64,000 nt of DNA from Saururus chinensis (lineage: Eukaryota > Streptophyta > Magnoliopsida > Piperales > Saururaceae), in contig CP141148.1 in assembly GCA_035235625.1 (NCBI GenBank), forward strand, positions 10,659,001 to 10,723,000, written 5' to 3'. This document shows, piece by piece, positions 1-12,360 of this stretch. Within the stretch, counting starts at the first letter, position 1, and each line of letters starts with the position of its first letter. A program made the translations under genes and the position numbers. The notes under the pieces are model-generated. The model had not been told where the DNA came from. It ran no database searches and was given only the letters and a program-made list of their open reading frames with translations.

Positions 1-3000
1 CAGCTCTAACATACTCATTTACTGAAGAGACATCTAACTCTGTAAACCAAATGGGAAGACCAAGTATGCCCAATTTGTCTAATGCAGACCGCACAATACT
101 TCCAACAGGATTATCAATATGACCTTGTATGCCAACTCCACCAACTGGCGCCCCCTGTTCTTGCAAATTAAGAATCTGCTCAATGTACTTCTCTGGGGAG
201 GACCGAGTGTCACATCCATCTTCCACATGATAATCATTTACAAACAGGGTGGCTGACTCATCCAGTTGATAAGCAGTCTTGAACATATCAGCCCTTATAT
301 CCTTCCCCAATCTGTCCTGATAAAAGGAACCATGGAGCATTTCATTATTCACATCATAATGTCGGAACTTTCCTTTGTACCTCGTCAGCAGACCTTTGAG
401 ACGACTCTGGACAGCAGTTTTTAGGTCATTTTCATTCAACGAGCGGACCCAGGCTTGGACTGTGTTCTCCACTTCCCAGAATATGCAGTGACCTCTCACC
501 TCTATATTTTGACCTTGACAAAAGTTTAGGAGTTCATCAGCATCGCGGTAATTATATTTACCTTGTTGAGGCTCTGTCCAGTACCACTTCAGCTCATTTC
601 CAAAAACAGCCCAGTTGAAATTTTTCACGAAAAAATTGAGAAAGTCTTCATTGTCCATGTTTGTCCTGTTAATGCAAGACCCAAACGGAAAACTATTCTG
701 TATCTGTTGGACTTCCACCCATGTCCCAATCGGACAACTTGTACCTGATCCAGATATTTTGAGTATCACATCTCGCTTTCTCACCTATGACAACACAAGA
801 AGCATATCTTAAACTGAAAATAGAATCAGAAAAAGATCATGGACATAGAAATGTATAGAACAAGTATGCACTCATACTGCCATTCTACTTAACGATAGAT
901 TCATATATAAATTATAATGTCAATTGAAGATACCTACCACATCAGTCTCCTCCTTTAAGCGCTTGAATCTTGCACACCTGTCAACTGGAAAAACTTGAAG
1001 TCCTGCAACCATTAAATTCACACTTGGAGATGGACCTTGAACATAGAGCATTACTTTGGACGGTTGCTTCTCAATTCTAAATGATCCTCCAATCTCATGC
1101 CACCTATCATCACTGATCTCAACTTGACCCCCATTGATCCATTGGCTGTCAACACTAAGTGCAATATTGACATTCTGGGGTTCATGAGGTGTGGAGCCCA
1201 CACGTACCCAAGCAGATACTTGGTAGGTCAAGAACAATTTCACTTTGTCAGTGATCATTTGAGCTGGACCCATCCAGGTCTGTGTGCGATTCGTCACAAG
1301 AATGTAGCGACCATTGAGAGGTTCATGTAGTCCAAGAGATTCAGTAGCCATTGGAGGAAGTACATTTGGTGATCCACTTGCAATACTTAATGTGCATTGA
1401 CCAAGAGGGAACCACCCATTCAGGTTATTAGTAAGATTGCTGTTCTCAATAATATTAACTCCAAACAAAGCATTCTGTCAATTGAAGACCAATCTAAATT
1501 ATTTAGTATTAGAAAAATTCATTCCTACAGCTAAAATGAACTAAAGACAATGTTTCCATGGAATCATGGATTAACAAAAAAACCATGTGCAATAGAGCAG
1601 TAGTTGATCTCACCTCAACCGTCGGGGGTGGTGAAGGAGGGATTCTTGCTGCATGCTTTACTATTATACTGTTGACAAGGATATCAACCCCTGCTGGTGG
1701 CCCCTCTAAATAGATGATTATTCTCGAAGCAGCCCCATTCAGAAGGAATTTCCCTTGCAGTTGGACCCATTCCTTGTTTGACGCCTGTGAACTGACACAG
1801 GTTAAAGAAGACAAAATCAAACAGTCATGACTATCATACTGAGGAGAAGAACCACGTAAAGATTTGAAAATACACACAGACAAAAAAAATGTTTTGCAGC
1901 CTGAAACTTCAATCTTGTATGTGGATACATTCTCATTAACAAATTTTCAAAGAAACTAGCAGGCAAAAATTTCTATACAATATTTTATCTTCTCTCAGAA
2001 TTTGAAAAACATAATGTATATGGACTTCTTGTTCATAATTTGAACAAGATACAAAAAGTTTTATTACATTCGCAAACATACTCAACAGTATCATAAGAAA
2101 CAAGGGATAAAAAGACGATAATATTTCTTTATTATATCAAGTTATAAAGTCATCTAAGCATTCACTTTCAAGTTTAAACATATCTGTGCGAGGCACAAGC
2201 TATCATGTTCTTGGATTGTTCAGCTCCAACTACAAACAAATAAACACATACTCAAGAAAGACAATATAAACATTAGGATATGAAAAGAAAGAAATGCTCA
2301 CTTTGCAATGCTTATATATTGTTCACGTTGATCTTGAGTCTGCACCCACAAAGTAGCTTGCACACTGGCAGGACTCGAGTTTCCATAAATGCGTACTACA
2401 GCACTCACCTCATAGGCAAGCTTTCTGTAGACCCTACCAGTGATTTCTTGTTGAATGCCATTCCAGCTTTGAGTCCGCTCAGTTGCGGAAGCAAAAAATT
2501 TTCCATTTTGGGGAAGCACTTTTCCATTTCCCATTGAATCATGTAAAGCAATCTTGCATCCTCTTCCCGACCAGTTTTTCAGACCATCATCAAATTTAGG
2601 ATTAAGTATTATATTTTCATCTCCGTAGGTACAAAACTTTTTTGAGCTGGATACCTTATGAATAAAAGAGTGAAACAACAGAGAAATTAATCATACTATT
2701 ATAAAAAGCAAATTAGGTGACTATAGAATTTTCATATTCAGACCATTTTACCCATGTTTCTACCCTTAATCCTTAATTTACCCATGTTTTATATCCTTGT
2801 GTTCTTCAATACAAATTTGAATTAGTATGTGATTTGAGGATCAAATGAGATCCCACATGACAACATAATACTAGAAGCTGATATGTCAAGGACCCTATTT
2901 TTTAGGTTATGTTGATTTTAACTTTGTAATGTTATATCTTGTACTGCCAAAATCGGATTCGGGCGTACTTGGTATCGTTAGAAAGCTCTCAACAAGCTCT

Positions 3001-5704
3001 ATCAAATGAGAGCTCACATCACTATGTTTTCTCGAACTTCAACATACTTCTTGATAATAATATCTTTTATTTTGCCTATATTATACATGTTTAGATTTGT
3101 GTATTTTTATGTCCTGGGCAAACTCCCAAGGAGCTCTATTAAATTGTTAAATGAGAAATGCCGTCAAACTGGTCCTAAATATGAATAGTGTGCTCTACGA
3201 CACAATGTCTTGACACCATTGTTTTCACTGACCTATGACATACTATTTAGCCTATGAGATTTGGACTCACATATGTTTATTATGAGTGTATTTAGGTTAA
3301 TACAGAGCTTGTGTGTATAATTTATAGAAACTATGATCCTAAAAGCATGTATTGTAGCTATAGCATGGAAGGGAGATTTTTGTTCAATACATACTTTATT
3401 TTTAATTTATTTTATTTTATATCATCTAATCTATATTTACACACATTATAAAAGGCCCATTCTTACTAGTAAATTGAAAAATGAAATGGAAAATTAAATT
3501 ATTAGGAAAACAACAATAACTTGTATGTGAATGAACAAGTCCAGCACTCCAACTGCTAATATATTATCATAGATCAGGAACAAATATTACTTTTAAAAGA
3601 TCAAACATATTTTTTTATACCTTTTCCTCTAATTCACAGGATGAAGCAATCACAACAGAATCAATAAGAATGTCCAGACCAGGAGAAGGTCCCTCTAAAT
3701 AAAAAATCACTTTATTTGGCATTGCATCCAAAGAAAATTCTCCATCCAATCTTTCCCATTTTTCTTTTGATGCCAAGGTTCTACAAAACAGAAATTGATT
3801 ATATTTAACAGAAGTATATTGTTACTATTTTTCCTTGACATCTATATGCATATGTTTTCAAGTCAGCTATCGTGCTTATAAGTGTAATCTCCTCAATGAC
3901 AGATGATAAAAACCTTTACCATTCAAGTAGAGGCATATGGCAAGAAGGTAAAAACACGGATAAAATACCTCCCAACAAAGACATAGCTAGTGGTAGAATC
4001 CATGTGCTCTAACTTCAGAGTAGCTTGTATGCTGGAGTTTCCTTGAAGAGTGTTCCCCCACACTCGAACAAATGCAGAGACAGAGTAAGTGGATCCTGGC
4101 AAGACTCTGCTTGTGATATCTTGTTCCAACCCTTGCCAACACTCAGTCCGATTTGAAATAACTGCAAAAGAATCCCCGGAATTTGCTTTGACACCATTGC
4201 CATAAGAAGATTTCCCAGAAACAATATACCCCTCACAACAATTAGGCTTCCAGGAATAAAGTCCTCCAGAGAAATTGTGATTTAGAATAATGTTTCCAGA
4301 GATATAATCATCCAGGCACTTGGCAACTTCTTTCATTTTCAGCTGGAAAACAATTTAAAATCAATTAATTTGAAGGTGCACAAAATTTCAAAAAAATCTT
4401 CCAATCAATTTTTTTATCAATGTTTTTAACTGAATAACAAGTCATATCTCAAAGCCCATCTCAAAAACTCACTCGGAAGAGGTATAAAGAAAAAAGATGG
4501 CAAGAATATAAATTTGAGAACACAGTGCCCAACCACTGAGAAACTTATTTTCATTGAAGGACGAAAATATCAAAGCAGTATGAAATGCTAACATAGCAAA
4601 CTACTCAACCACTGAGGTCCCAACAAAATACAGAAATGAGTTGCACTTTCATGAACATTGAAGTGAAAAACCAGTAGTGCAATCTAGACTCTCAAAATCA
4701 ATGAGTTCAATAGACTATTAGAGATACCTTTAGTAGAAAACATACAAGGAAAGCAACATCAACTAGATTTCTCATGCATAAATGTACGTTGGTTTCCATG
4801 CCATTCTGTTTCAATCTCAAAGATCTTAATCTCCTAAAAAACAGTGGTTCAAGATTAAGACCCATGCTTGGCCTCCTAAAAATCAAGTTGGATTCGAAGA
4901 TTGGTTTCCTTCTTCCATGTTTGCAGGGAGGCAAATGGAATTAGACACTGCCTAGCCAGGTAGGCACAATTTCGTGTTAGCTTGAATGCTTGGAGAAACA
5001 ATGTACCATTTGCTCTTAAGATGAAACTTCTATATGATGGCATATGATGACCCTTGCGGACATTCATCTTCATTTTTGGAAATTTTTCATAAAAAAGAAA
5101 AAAGAAGAATAAGATCCATTCTTGGCATCAATGGCATGGATTGCACACCCTTGGCCGCATTGGCATGAATGCTCCAGACTTATCTAAGCTTATCCAAAAA
5201 ATATGTTGGCATAAGTTCATGTATCCAGGAGTTGCGGCTTTGGTTCTTATATTCTTGGGTGGTCAACGAAAACATCATACATCCTAACCACCACTCAAAG
5301 AACTTTGATTCAGATTTCAACACTTACAGCGCTATATTGACACTACCTTAAGGATATATCCCACAACAGATATTGCACCAGGAAAAGGAGAATGACCACT
5401 AGAAATAAAAATGAAAGAGTATGGGAGCTATCACAATGGCATTAAATTAATAAGAGCCCATTTGCAAGAACAAATTGCAAACACATCAAGTACAATTATA
5501 TTTCTAGCAAGACCCAACTCCCAAAAGGCAAACAACAAGACCACAAGACTATGTTCTTATGCCGACTATGTTCAATTTCCCCACATTTTTATCAAAGAAA
5601 ACTAAGAAAAGCAAAGCAATTTAGGAAGTAAAAGGACCTTATGTTAAGCGCATGTTTGAACAACAGCAGCCAAAAAAGGCTTGGTGGGCACCTACCTGGG
5701 ACAT
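1..5704 (-). CDS. XYN1: Endo-1,4-beta-xylanase with three CBM22 modules and a GH10 domain (3' end beyond window)
   Basis: Predicted to hydrolyse internal beta-1,4 bonds of xylan in the cell wall. Exons read on the minus strand: 5704-5696, 4342-3969, 3780-3621, 2654-2302, 1791-1614, 1474-938, 784-1. All junctions have GT/AG ends and keep one frame, giving about 798 residues before the window edge. Residues ~1-181, 182-358 and 359-537 are three CBM22 carbohydrate-binding modules (NIIL/NIIEN starts, NRT/ERTQ..W.G..Q.IT, YLEGP/YVQGP). Residues from 538 are GH10: FGNELKWYWTEPQQG, then DVNNEMLHG with the acid/base Glu (~685, codon 343-341) and IWFTELDVSS with the nucleophile Glu (~786, codon 40-38). 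Both catalytic residues are present. Only ~100 residues seem to lie outside. The start codon (5704-5702) leaves just nine coding bases in exon 1 (MSQ); the ATG at 4336 is the alternative. No signal peptide is visible. The gene looks intact. It resembles the Arabidopsis XYN1/RXF12 type. Confidence 0.93.
4346..5695 (-). other. Long first intron of the xylanase gene
   Basis: The donor (CAG|GTAGGT at 5696/5695) and acceptor (CCAG|CTG at 4343/4342) bracket about 1.35 kb. Short open frames inside it on both strands have no recognisable domain and no consistent codon pattern, and I take them as chance. I see no transposon ends in it. Confidence 0.7.
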
Positions 5705-6146
5705 GTTTTGGTGAAGAGTTCCCGGACTGAGAATCTCGGTACCTGAAAAGCCAAATCCTAATCGTTATATAATGGGGAGAGAGAGTAATCTGCATTCATA
5801 AACTTGCCAAAAGCGCGGGAGCAAGCTTGAAGCAACTAACAGGCCGCCTGGCCTTGCAAGTCATGACAACAGCGCGAGTCTTCGATGTGTAGAAGGCACC
5901 AAATATCTAAATGCCCCTAACCACCTACTAATCCAATGGAGCTTGAGCTTGATGTTTTGGTTGGTGGGTCTCGCTTCCTTGAACATGCCGATAACTTTTT
6001 TCTCCCCTTTTGGCCACAAGCCTTCAACGGATACCGAATCTTGCATTGGTGTAGCTCAGTCAACACGCTCTTTTCTCTCTCTCTTCCGTGTTCTTATACC
6101 TTGTACGGTTGTACCTTTGGACGGGCTATATAGCCAACTTAGTAAT
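5705..6146 (-). promoter_or_regulatory. Xylanase upstream region with a TATA-like box
   Basis: Upstream of the ATG the frame is closed by a stop, so the coding region starts at or after 5704. On the minus strand a TATATAAC-type box lies at 5764-5771, about 60 bases upstream of the ATG, in reasonable position for a core promoter with a short leader. Only ~440 bases separate the ATG from the first MULE repeat at 6147, so the native promoter is short or partly transposon-derived. The assignment is by position only. Confidence 0.35.
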
Positions 6147-6829
6147 CATTTGACTCCGGGTGGTGAAAATCGCAAAAGATGAGATATGTAGGAACGGATA
6201 CCGAATCATTTAACTCTACTTTATCATTCTACTTTATAGGGTCCTTAAATATGTAGGTATATATAAGACGGTGGACTGTGTCGGGTAGGTTGGATAAAGA
6301 ACGGGGTGACAAATTTCTCATTTATTCGAAAAAAATACTTTTATAAATTTAATAATTTTTTTAAAATTAAATAAATAATATATAAATATATAAATTATAT
6401 AAAAATATATTTATCAAAATAGTTGAGAGAGAAAAATAATTATTAAAATATTATTTATTTTAGCCATATAGGTGCCAGCGCTTTAACCATTTGACTCCTA
6501 GTGGTAAAAATCCGAAAAAGATGAGAAGTCTCTTACCTCTTACTTTATCAGCCCACCCTATTTTATAAGGTATGTAAATATGTACTCACCCGATATATAT
6601 ATAGACGGTGGATTGTGTTAAGGGGGTGGGCTGGATAAAGTAGGGGGCGACAAACTTTTCATTCATTCGAAAAAATGCTTCTATAAACCCAATAGTCTCC
6701 TAAAAAATTAAATAAATAATATATAAATGTAAAAATTATATAAATAATATAGAAATATATTTACCAAAATAGTAGAGAGAGAAAAATAATTACCAAAATA
6801 GTATTCATTTTGGCCATGTAGGCGCCAAC
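6147..6829. repeat. 341-bp tandem direct repeat, two units (MULE terminus)
   Basis: Units start at 6147 and 6488 with CATTTGACTCC and share the same order of blocks: GGTGG.AAAATC, AAAAGATGAGA, GACGGTGGA.TGTG, GGATAAAG, CATT.ATTCGAAAAAA, TTTA.CAAAATAGT.GAGAGAGAAAAATAATTA and TAGG.GCCA. The inner unit's end is repeated in inverse orientation at 11370-11470, so the unit is the end of a transposon that has been tandemly doubled. Confidence 0.75.
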
Positions 6830-6869
6830 TAAGCATTAGCACTTACATGGCTTATTTTTTTTTAAAAAT

Positions 6870-7020
6870 TATGACTACGTCATTCATAAGGACGAAATCT
6901 CCTTAGGATGTTTTCATCCTTTCGAAGGACAAAATCGACTTAAAAAAGTAAATTTTGTCCTTCATAAGAACGAAATCAACTTAAACCGATTATGTCCTTA
7001 TGAAGGACGAAATCTACCCC
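6870..7020. repeat. Cluster of GTCCTT/AAGGACGAAAT palindromes, left side of MULE copy 1
   Basis: At least five occurrences of a short inverted motif (CGTC.TTCATAAGGACGAAATC type) at ~25-45 base spacing. The same word family recurs at 11155-11330, 11545-11740, 56150-56240 and 56915-56940, always just inside element ends. Confidence 0.7.
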
Positions 7021-8136
7021 CTTATACAAAGTTGCATGTTCCATGCTTGTTGGTTTACAAATCCGCTCCGTGCTCGTCAGTTTACAAATCGCATCGTGCT
7101 CAGCAGTTGCCCCTTCGTACATGGCAGTTCTCCCCTCTGTCCATGGTCGTTCTCCCTCCTTCACACTCGGTTGTCGCCCCTCCGTCCACTAGCTAAAAGC
7201 GCATAGTAGTTCCATCATTTGTCCCTTCTCTTCCCTTGCTTAAATTGGTTGTTCCGAAATCATCTTTCCTATGAGTTTTGCTTGTGTTGCAACTCTTTTG
7301 ATCGGGTAAGTTGGCATGTCCCATTGGTCTTTAGGTTTCTGTGTGGTATGTTGTGGTAGGACATGGTTAATTAGGTTGATGAGCCTTCCAATTATGTCTA
7401 TCTTGTGTTGTGTGATTCGAGGCTTTATGGTAATTTTTGACCTACTAGTCTTTGAAGTTGAACTGTGATTTTTGTCTCCGTGCTTTTATTATGTGCACGG
7501 GAATGACAGCAATTATTGATTAAGTTTTTGTTTTTCAAATTAGTATATTGTAATGTCTTATTTATCTTTGCTTGTTTTGTGTTCAGCACGTATTTGCTAG
7601 CGTGATTACCAGGAATTTATCTGGGTTTGTTCTTATTTATCAAACATGATGCTTTGTTGCAAAGAAGTTTATGACAAGGCATCTTGAAAATGACTATGTA
7701 AAGCATAATTATCCTATATTTTAGTTTCAAAATATGTGGTTTTATTTAAGGGTTATGCTTGTACTATTTACATGGGAATGACATCTATTCTTTGTAAATT
7801 TCTATTTTCAAACTAATATATAGTGATGTCTTCTTAGTTTTGGTTTGTTTTGTGTTCAACAAGTGTTTGTCTAGTATGTGTTTGTCTTCTTAGTTTGTTT
7901 GTTTTCTATTATTGGATTTATCGAACATGATTGCTTTATGTAATGTATCTCAAAGTAGATGAACATATGCTATGTTGATATTGCTTTATTATTTTTTATT
8001 ATTATGAAAATAAATTTATTCTTCGTTCCCCTTTAACATTATTGACAGGCACTAGAAAAGTATTCCATGTTGAATAAAGATATATTTAGTAAAGTATCTA
8101 AGATTTATTTATTTGTTATGAATTAAGTGAATAGAG
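7021..8136 (+). other. MULE copy 1 5' internal region, no gene seen
   Basis: Between the palindrome cluster and the transposase start. AT-rich sequence with a repeated block (TGTGTTCA.CA.GT.TT.G near 7580 and 7850; ACGGGAATGACA near 7498 and ACATGGGAATGACA near 7770). It probably represents leader and intron of the transposase gene. No coding region is supported. Confidence 0.4.
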
Positions 8137-10990
8137 ATGCCAAGAGAAATGGTTAATTTTATGTTTCACCATGAAGGGGTATCAGAGGGATTATTCATCA
8201 AGAAACATTCTACTTATGATGAACTTGAAATGCAAGTAGCTAGTAAAGATGGGTGGGATCGAAGGAGATGAAAAATTATTATTGTCACCTTCTGATATTT
8301 GGATGGGGATCAACTCTACTACATGTAGAGGATGGGGCTTCATTTAGATAAATGTTTCACCATTCGTCTCAAGTATTTATCTTTGTGCTATTTCTCGAAA
8401 AAGAGGCCTAAGTGCCTAGAGAAGGGCGAGTGTAAGTAGGAGCTCACACAGGAGCTCTCAAAGAAATGTGAGTAGTAGAAGATATGCAAATGCTAATGGA
8501 TGACAATGCAGAGGAAAATTTATCCATGACAATAGCATCAAATGAACATCATAGGTCGTCTACACCTATTAACGATGGAAGTGGACCTAATTGGAGGTAA
8601 GGTTTCTTAATATGTGATATCCCGTGTGAATCTTTTAATTGTCGATGAAAATTATAAGATTGAATTATGAATTTTGTGAGTAATATGTAAGGTACACATC
8701 ACATGCACATGAGACATTTCGCCTTGGAATGCCACAAGGCAGTACGTAGTTTGGAACTCAAAGCTCGATGGGTATTCATTAATCCTACACAGGTGTTGGA
8801 CATATTGATGTTGGACCATCCAATACAAGGTAAAATATATATTTATAAATGAATCTAACATGTTTAGTTAATAAAAAAGTGTTTAGCTAATATGAAATTC
8901 AATACATGTGTTCTATTTATGTGTAGAGGAGCCCATGTTGATGACGACGAGTTGATATAAATGAGGCCAATGAAAGTGAAGATAATATTGGCGAAGCTAG
9001 TGAGGAGTATGGTATGAACGAAGAAGGTGTTAGAGGTGAGGAAAGTGCTCAACATATGGTTGACGGCGAGCGGAATGATACGGTAGACAATGCAATTGTC
9101 GCAAATGACATGAATGTCGATGATGATGATGAGTCATCGTACTAAGCCAAGAAGGAGCCAATCTATGCACATATCATAGATGAGTAAATAGATGAGGTGA
9201 TTAATTGAGGTATGGATATAGAGCAACAAAACGAAGAAGAGTTATATGTAAAAAGCATCTTTGAAGATAGAGAGGTTTTTATCATAGCCTTAAGGAAGTT
9301 TTCAGTTAGGAATCATGTCCAATGCAAGGTTCTATGTGCAAATATGTCAGAATATACAATTAAATGCATTGATAGTGCTTACCCTTAGAGGGTTCATGGA
9401 TCAATGAAGAGAGGTGTATGGTACTTTAAATTAAAGATATAAGAAGGTGACCACACTTGTAGGAATGCTCAGCTTAGCACTTATCATAGGCAGTGTAGTG
9501 TACGTTTATTTGCAAGGTCATAATGCCTGCCATCCAAGCTGAATTTACTCTCATACCAAGTGATATTATTCAAAGAATAAAGGAGAGGTTCCACATTGAC
9601 ATTTCTCATAAAAAAACATGAGTGACAAGGAATATGGCTATAAAAGTCATTTATGGGGATTGAGTTGAATCATACAAATTGTTGTCAATGTACCTAAAGG
9701 TAGTACAAGATGTGAATCTCAGTATCGTATATAAGTTGGAGTATGATCTATGGAGATTTACATTGATGGTTTGGGCATTTGGGTCATCTATATTGGGGTT
9801 TAGGCATTGCATCCCGGTGATTGGTGTCAATGCCACACATTTTTACAGCATGTATCCTAGAGCTCTTATGGCTGCAAATGCTACAGATAAGAACAATTGG
9901 TTATTTCCTTTGGCATTCGGGATAGTATCAAAGGAAGATTATGAAAATTGGAAATGATTCTTAAGTCAATTGAGGGAGAAGGTACTTATGGATATGATGA
10001 ATATCGCAATCATCTCATATCGACCTAAGGGGCTTCAAAAGGTTGTGCCTGAAAATTTTTCTCCCTCCATTCTTCTGCCAAAGATATTGCATCCATCACA
10101 TAAAAGAAAATTTTAAGGAGTTTGTAAATGACACTGATACACATGATTGGAGCAGCTGCATGTGCACTGACAATTGAACAACTTAATGCTAAAATAGACT
10201 TGTTTGGTAAGAAAAGTCAAAGGGCAAAACAACTCCTCTCAAAAGACGGATTACACCTTGAACAATGGTCTCTTGCTCACGATGATTTTAGAAGATTTGG
10301 TATGATGACTACAATTATAGAGTAAAGTTTAAAAAGCATCTTGAAGAGAGCATGAGAATTACCCATGCAGGCCTTAGTGTCATTTATTTTTTATCGAGTA
10401 GTAAAATTCTTTGTGAAATGATCTTGCACTTCGGATACCATGGTCACCCTGTATACTCGTAGAGTGGAAAGGATAATAAGGGAACAAACAAATAAAATTA
10501 GGGCGTATATAGTTCACAGGATCAATTGCATTGATTACGAAGTCATAACTAGGGATGCCACTCGGGTCGGGTTAATGGTAAACCCGACCCGACCCGACCC
10601 TAATGGGTCGGGTTTGGTTTTTAAAAATAACCCTAATGGGTCGGGTCGGGTTTTAGTGATCCAACCCGACCCGAATATAAATATAAATATAAATATAAAT
10701 ATAAAATTTATATTTTTTAATATATTTTTAATATTATTTTTAAAAAAAATTGAAAAAAATAATAAAAATATATATAAAAATTATTTTTTTAATCTATTCG
10801 GGTCAAACGGGTCGGGTCAGGTTCGGGTCACAACTTTGTGATGTGGGTTCGGGTTTGGCAAAACCCGATCCGAACCCGACCCGGTGGCATCACTAGTCAT
10901 AACTATGCATTGAAGGAAATTAGTGGTGAATGCGGTTTTGTAAACCAAACATTCTGAGACCATCATATCTAACTTATATATTTTATAGAC
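8137..10990 (+). pseudogene. MuDR/MULE transposase pseudogene, copy 1
   Basis: Pieces in order: an N-terminal block from 8137 (MPREMVNFMFHHEG, then LDKCFTIRL), a MuDR DNA-binding-like block at ~9265-9530 (EDREVFIIALRKFSVRNHVQ .. EGDHTC), the MULE transposase core at 9679-9957 (FRHCIPVIGVNATHF .. NNWLFPLAFGIVSKEDYENW), a later block at 10128-10325 (IEQLNAKIDLFGKKSQRAK .. WSLAHDDFRRFGMMTT), and a C-terminal block at ~10440-10540 that resumes after the MITE as YALKEISGECGF (~10905). Stop codons and frame changes separate the blocks. The first catalytic Asp of the usual DGTH motif is Asn here (VNATH), and the W.WFL motif has a TGG-to-TGA stop at 9955-9957. It cannot encode an active enzyme. Confidence 0.85.
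10550..10895. mobile_element. hAT-type MITE with 8-bp target duplication
   Basis: Ends TAGGGATGCCAC and, inverted, TAGTGATGCCAC. They are flanked by an exact 8-bp duplication GTCATAAC (10542-10549 and 10896-10903). The subterminal regions are inverted runs of CGGGT/ACCCG (CGGGTCGGGTT .. AACCCGACCCG), and the AT-rich centre holds an (ATATAA)n stretch. It splits the MULE transposase pseudogene, so it is younger. The 133-aa open frame across it is a by-product. Confidence 0.92.
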
Positions 10991-12360
10991 TTTCTAATCA
11001 CTCGATGTGTAGATATTCATGTGATCTATATATTGGTTGTGTGGATATTAATGTGTCTATATGTTGGTTGTATAGATATTAGTGTGTTGACTATGGTGAT
11101 TTAACTGGGGGTTGTTTTCGGGTTCAATGAAACTTAAAAATAATTGTAATTTGATTTCATCATTTACAAGGATGAAATTAGCTTAAACTAAAGCTTGAGC
11201 AAAAAAAAAGCCAAGGTAAGTGCTTTCATCCTTGTGAAGGATGAAATCTACTTAAAGTACATTTTGTCCTTCAAAAGGAAGAAATCTCCCTACAATGGAG
11301 AATTTGTCATTTGGAATGACGAAATCAACTGAAAAATAAAAAAAATTAAAATAAGCAACGCAGGGGCCAATGCCCTACGTGGCCAAAACGAACACCATTT
11401 TTGTAAATATTTTTCTCTCTCCACTATTTCGGTAAATATTTTTTAACATAATTTTCCCTAAAAATAATGTAAAAAATATTAGAGAGAAACATAATTTTAA
11501 AAATGCTAGTTGCCTGCACAATTTTATTGTTTTAATTTTTTTCCCCCAATTTCATCCTTTGTGCTGACGAAACTCAATACTTAAGTTTTGTCCTTGCGAA
11601 GGACAAATTTTGAGTTTTGTCATTTTATTTAAAAGGCTAAAACTACCATGCTAAGAATTTTTAAAAAAATTCTATGTCATCACGTAAAGTGATTCAATCA
11701 ACTTTACTTCGATTTCATCATTTCAAATGACGAAGTTGTAACCTACTTTATAATTCACTTTGCTCCCCCCACCCTCCAACTAGGTCTCGGTCTGGGCCAA
11801 CAGAATGAAGTTCTGCCAAAGGCTCTCTTATTTCCACCACAGTCCAACTGTCTGCAAATGTCACCCCCCCCCCCTCCCATTTCCAACCAATGAAGGTACT
11901 ATCTCTCCCTCTCCCTCCAGCAGGCCTGCTTCTCATTTATTGTTTGTTGCATCTATCATGGATTGTAAGGCTTGAACTTTGGTTGGGATTTTTTCTGCAT
12001 TGGATTCATCCTCTTTCCACCTTTCAAAAAGGGTTTCCAATTGTTTGTTTACATATTTTGATGCAAATGATTTTGACTAGTACGAATTGTCAATGCATTT
12101 TGCATAGGGCTTAGCATGTCTCATATGTGTTCTATTCTTTGCATGTGTGTTTTTTTTTTTAATTTTCTATATTCGTTGTTTGTGAACATTGTTATCTCCT
12201 TAATTTGTATTAGGATCAAGCTTTTATGGTACAAAAATTGTCATCTAATTAACAAGGGCATAGGGGCTTGATATAGTATATTGCCAATTGCCCATCTTGA
12301 ATTAGTAGCTAATTGAGCTATAAATGATGAATGTGTGCTCTCTCCATTCTATAATTAGTA

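Larger units (their letters stand above)
6147..11485 (+). mobile_element. Decayed Mutator-like (MULE) element, copy 1
   Basis: Terminal inverted regions: 6740-6830 and 11370-11470 are imperfect reverse complements (GGCCA/TGGCC, GTAAATATTTTTCTCTCT..ACTATTT). Just inside both ends are clusters of short palindromes built on GTCCTT..AAGGACGAAATC (6880-7015 and 11155-11330). Between them is a broken MuDR-type transposase (8137-10990) that carries a hAT MITE (10550-10895). I could not fix the outer target duplication, so the borders are approximate. Length (~5.3 kb) suits an autonomous MULE. It is followed head-to-tail by a second copy. Confidence 0.75.

Noticed and set aside
8900..9180. GATGATGATGATGAG acidic repeat as a separate gene
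   Set aside because: It falls in the linker of the MULE transposase relic and is out of frame with the adjoining pieces.
10440..10841. 133-codon frame with NPTRPDPNGSG and NINININ
   Set aside because: It runs from the MULE transposase relic into a hAT MITE. The repeats are the MITE's CGGGT and ATATAA runs.
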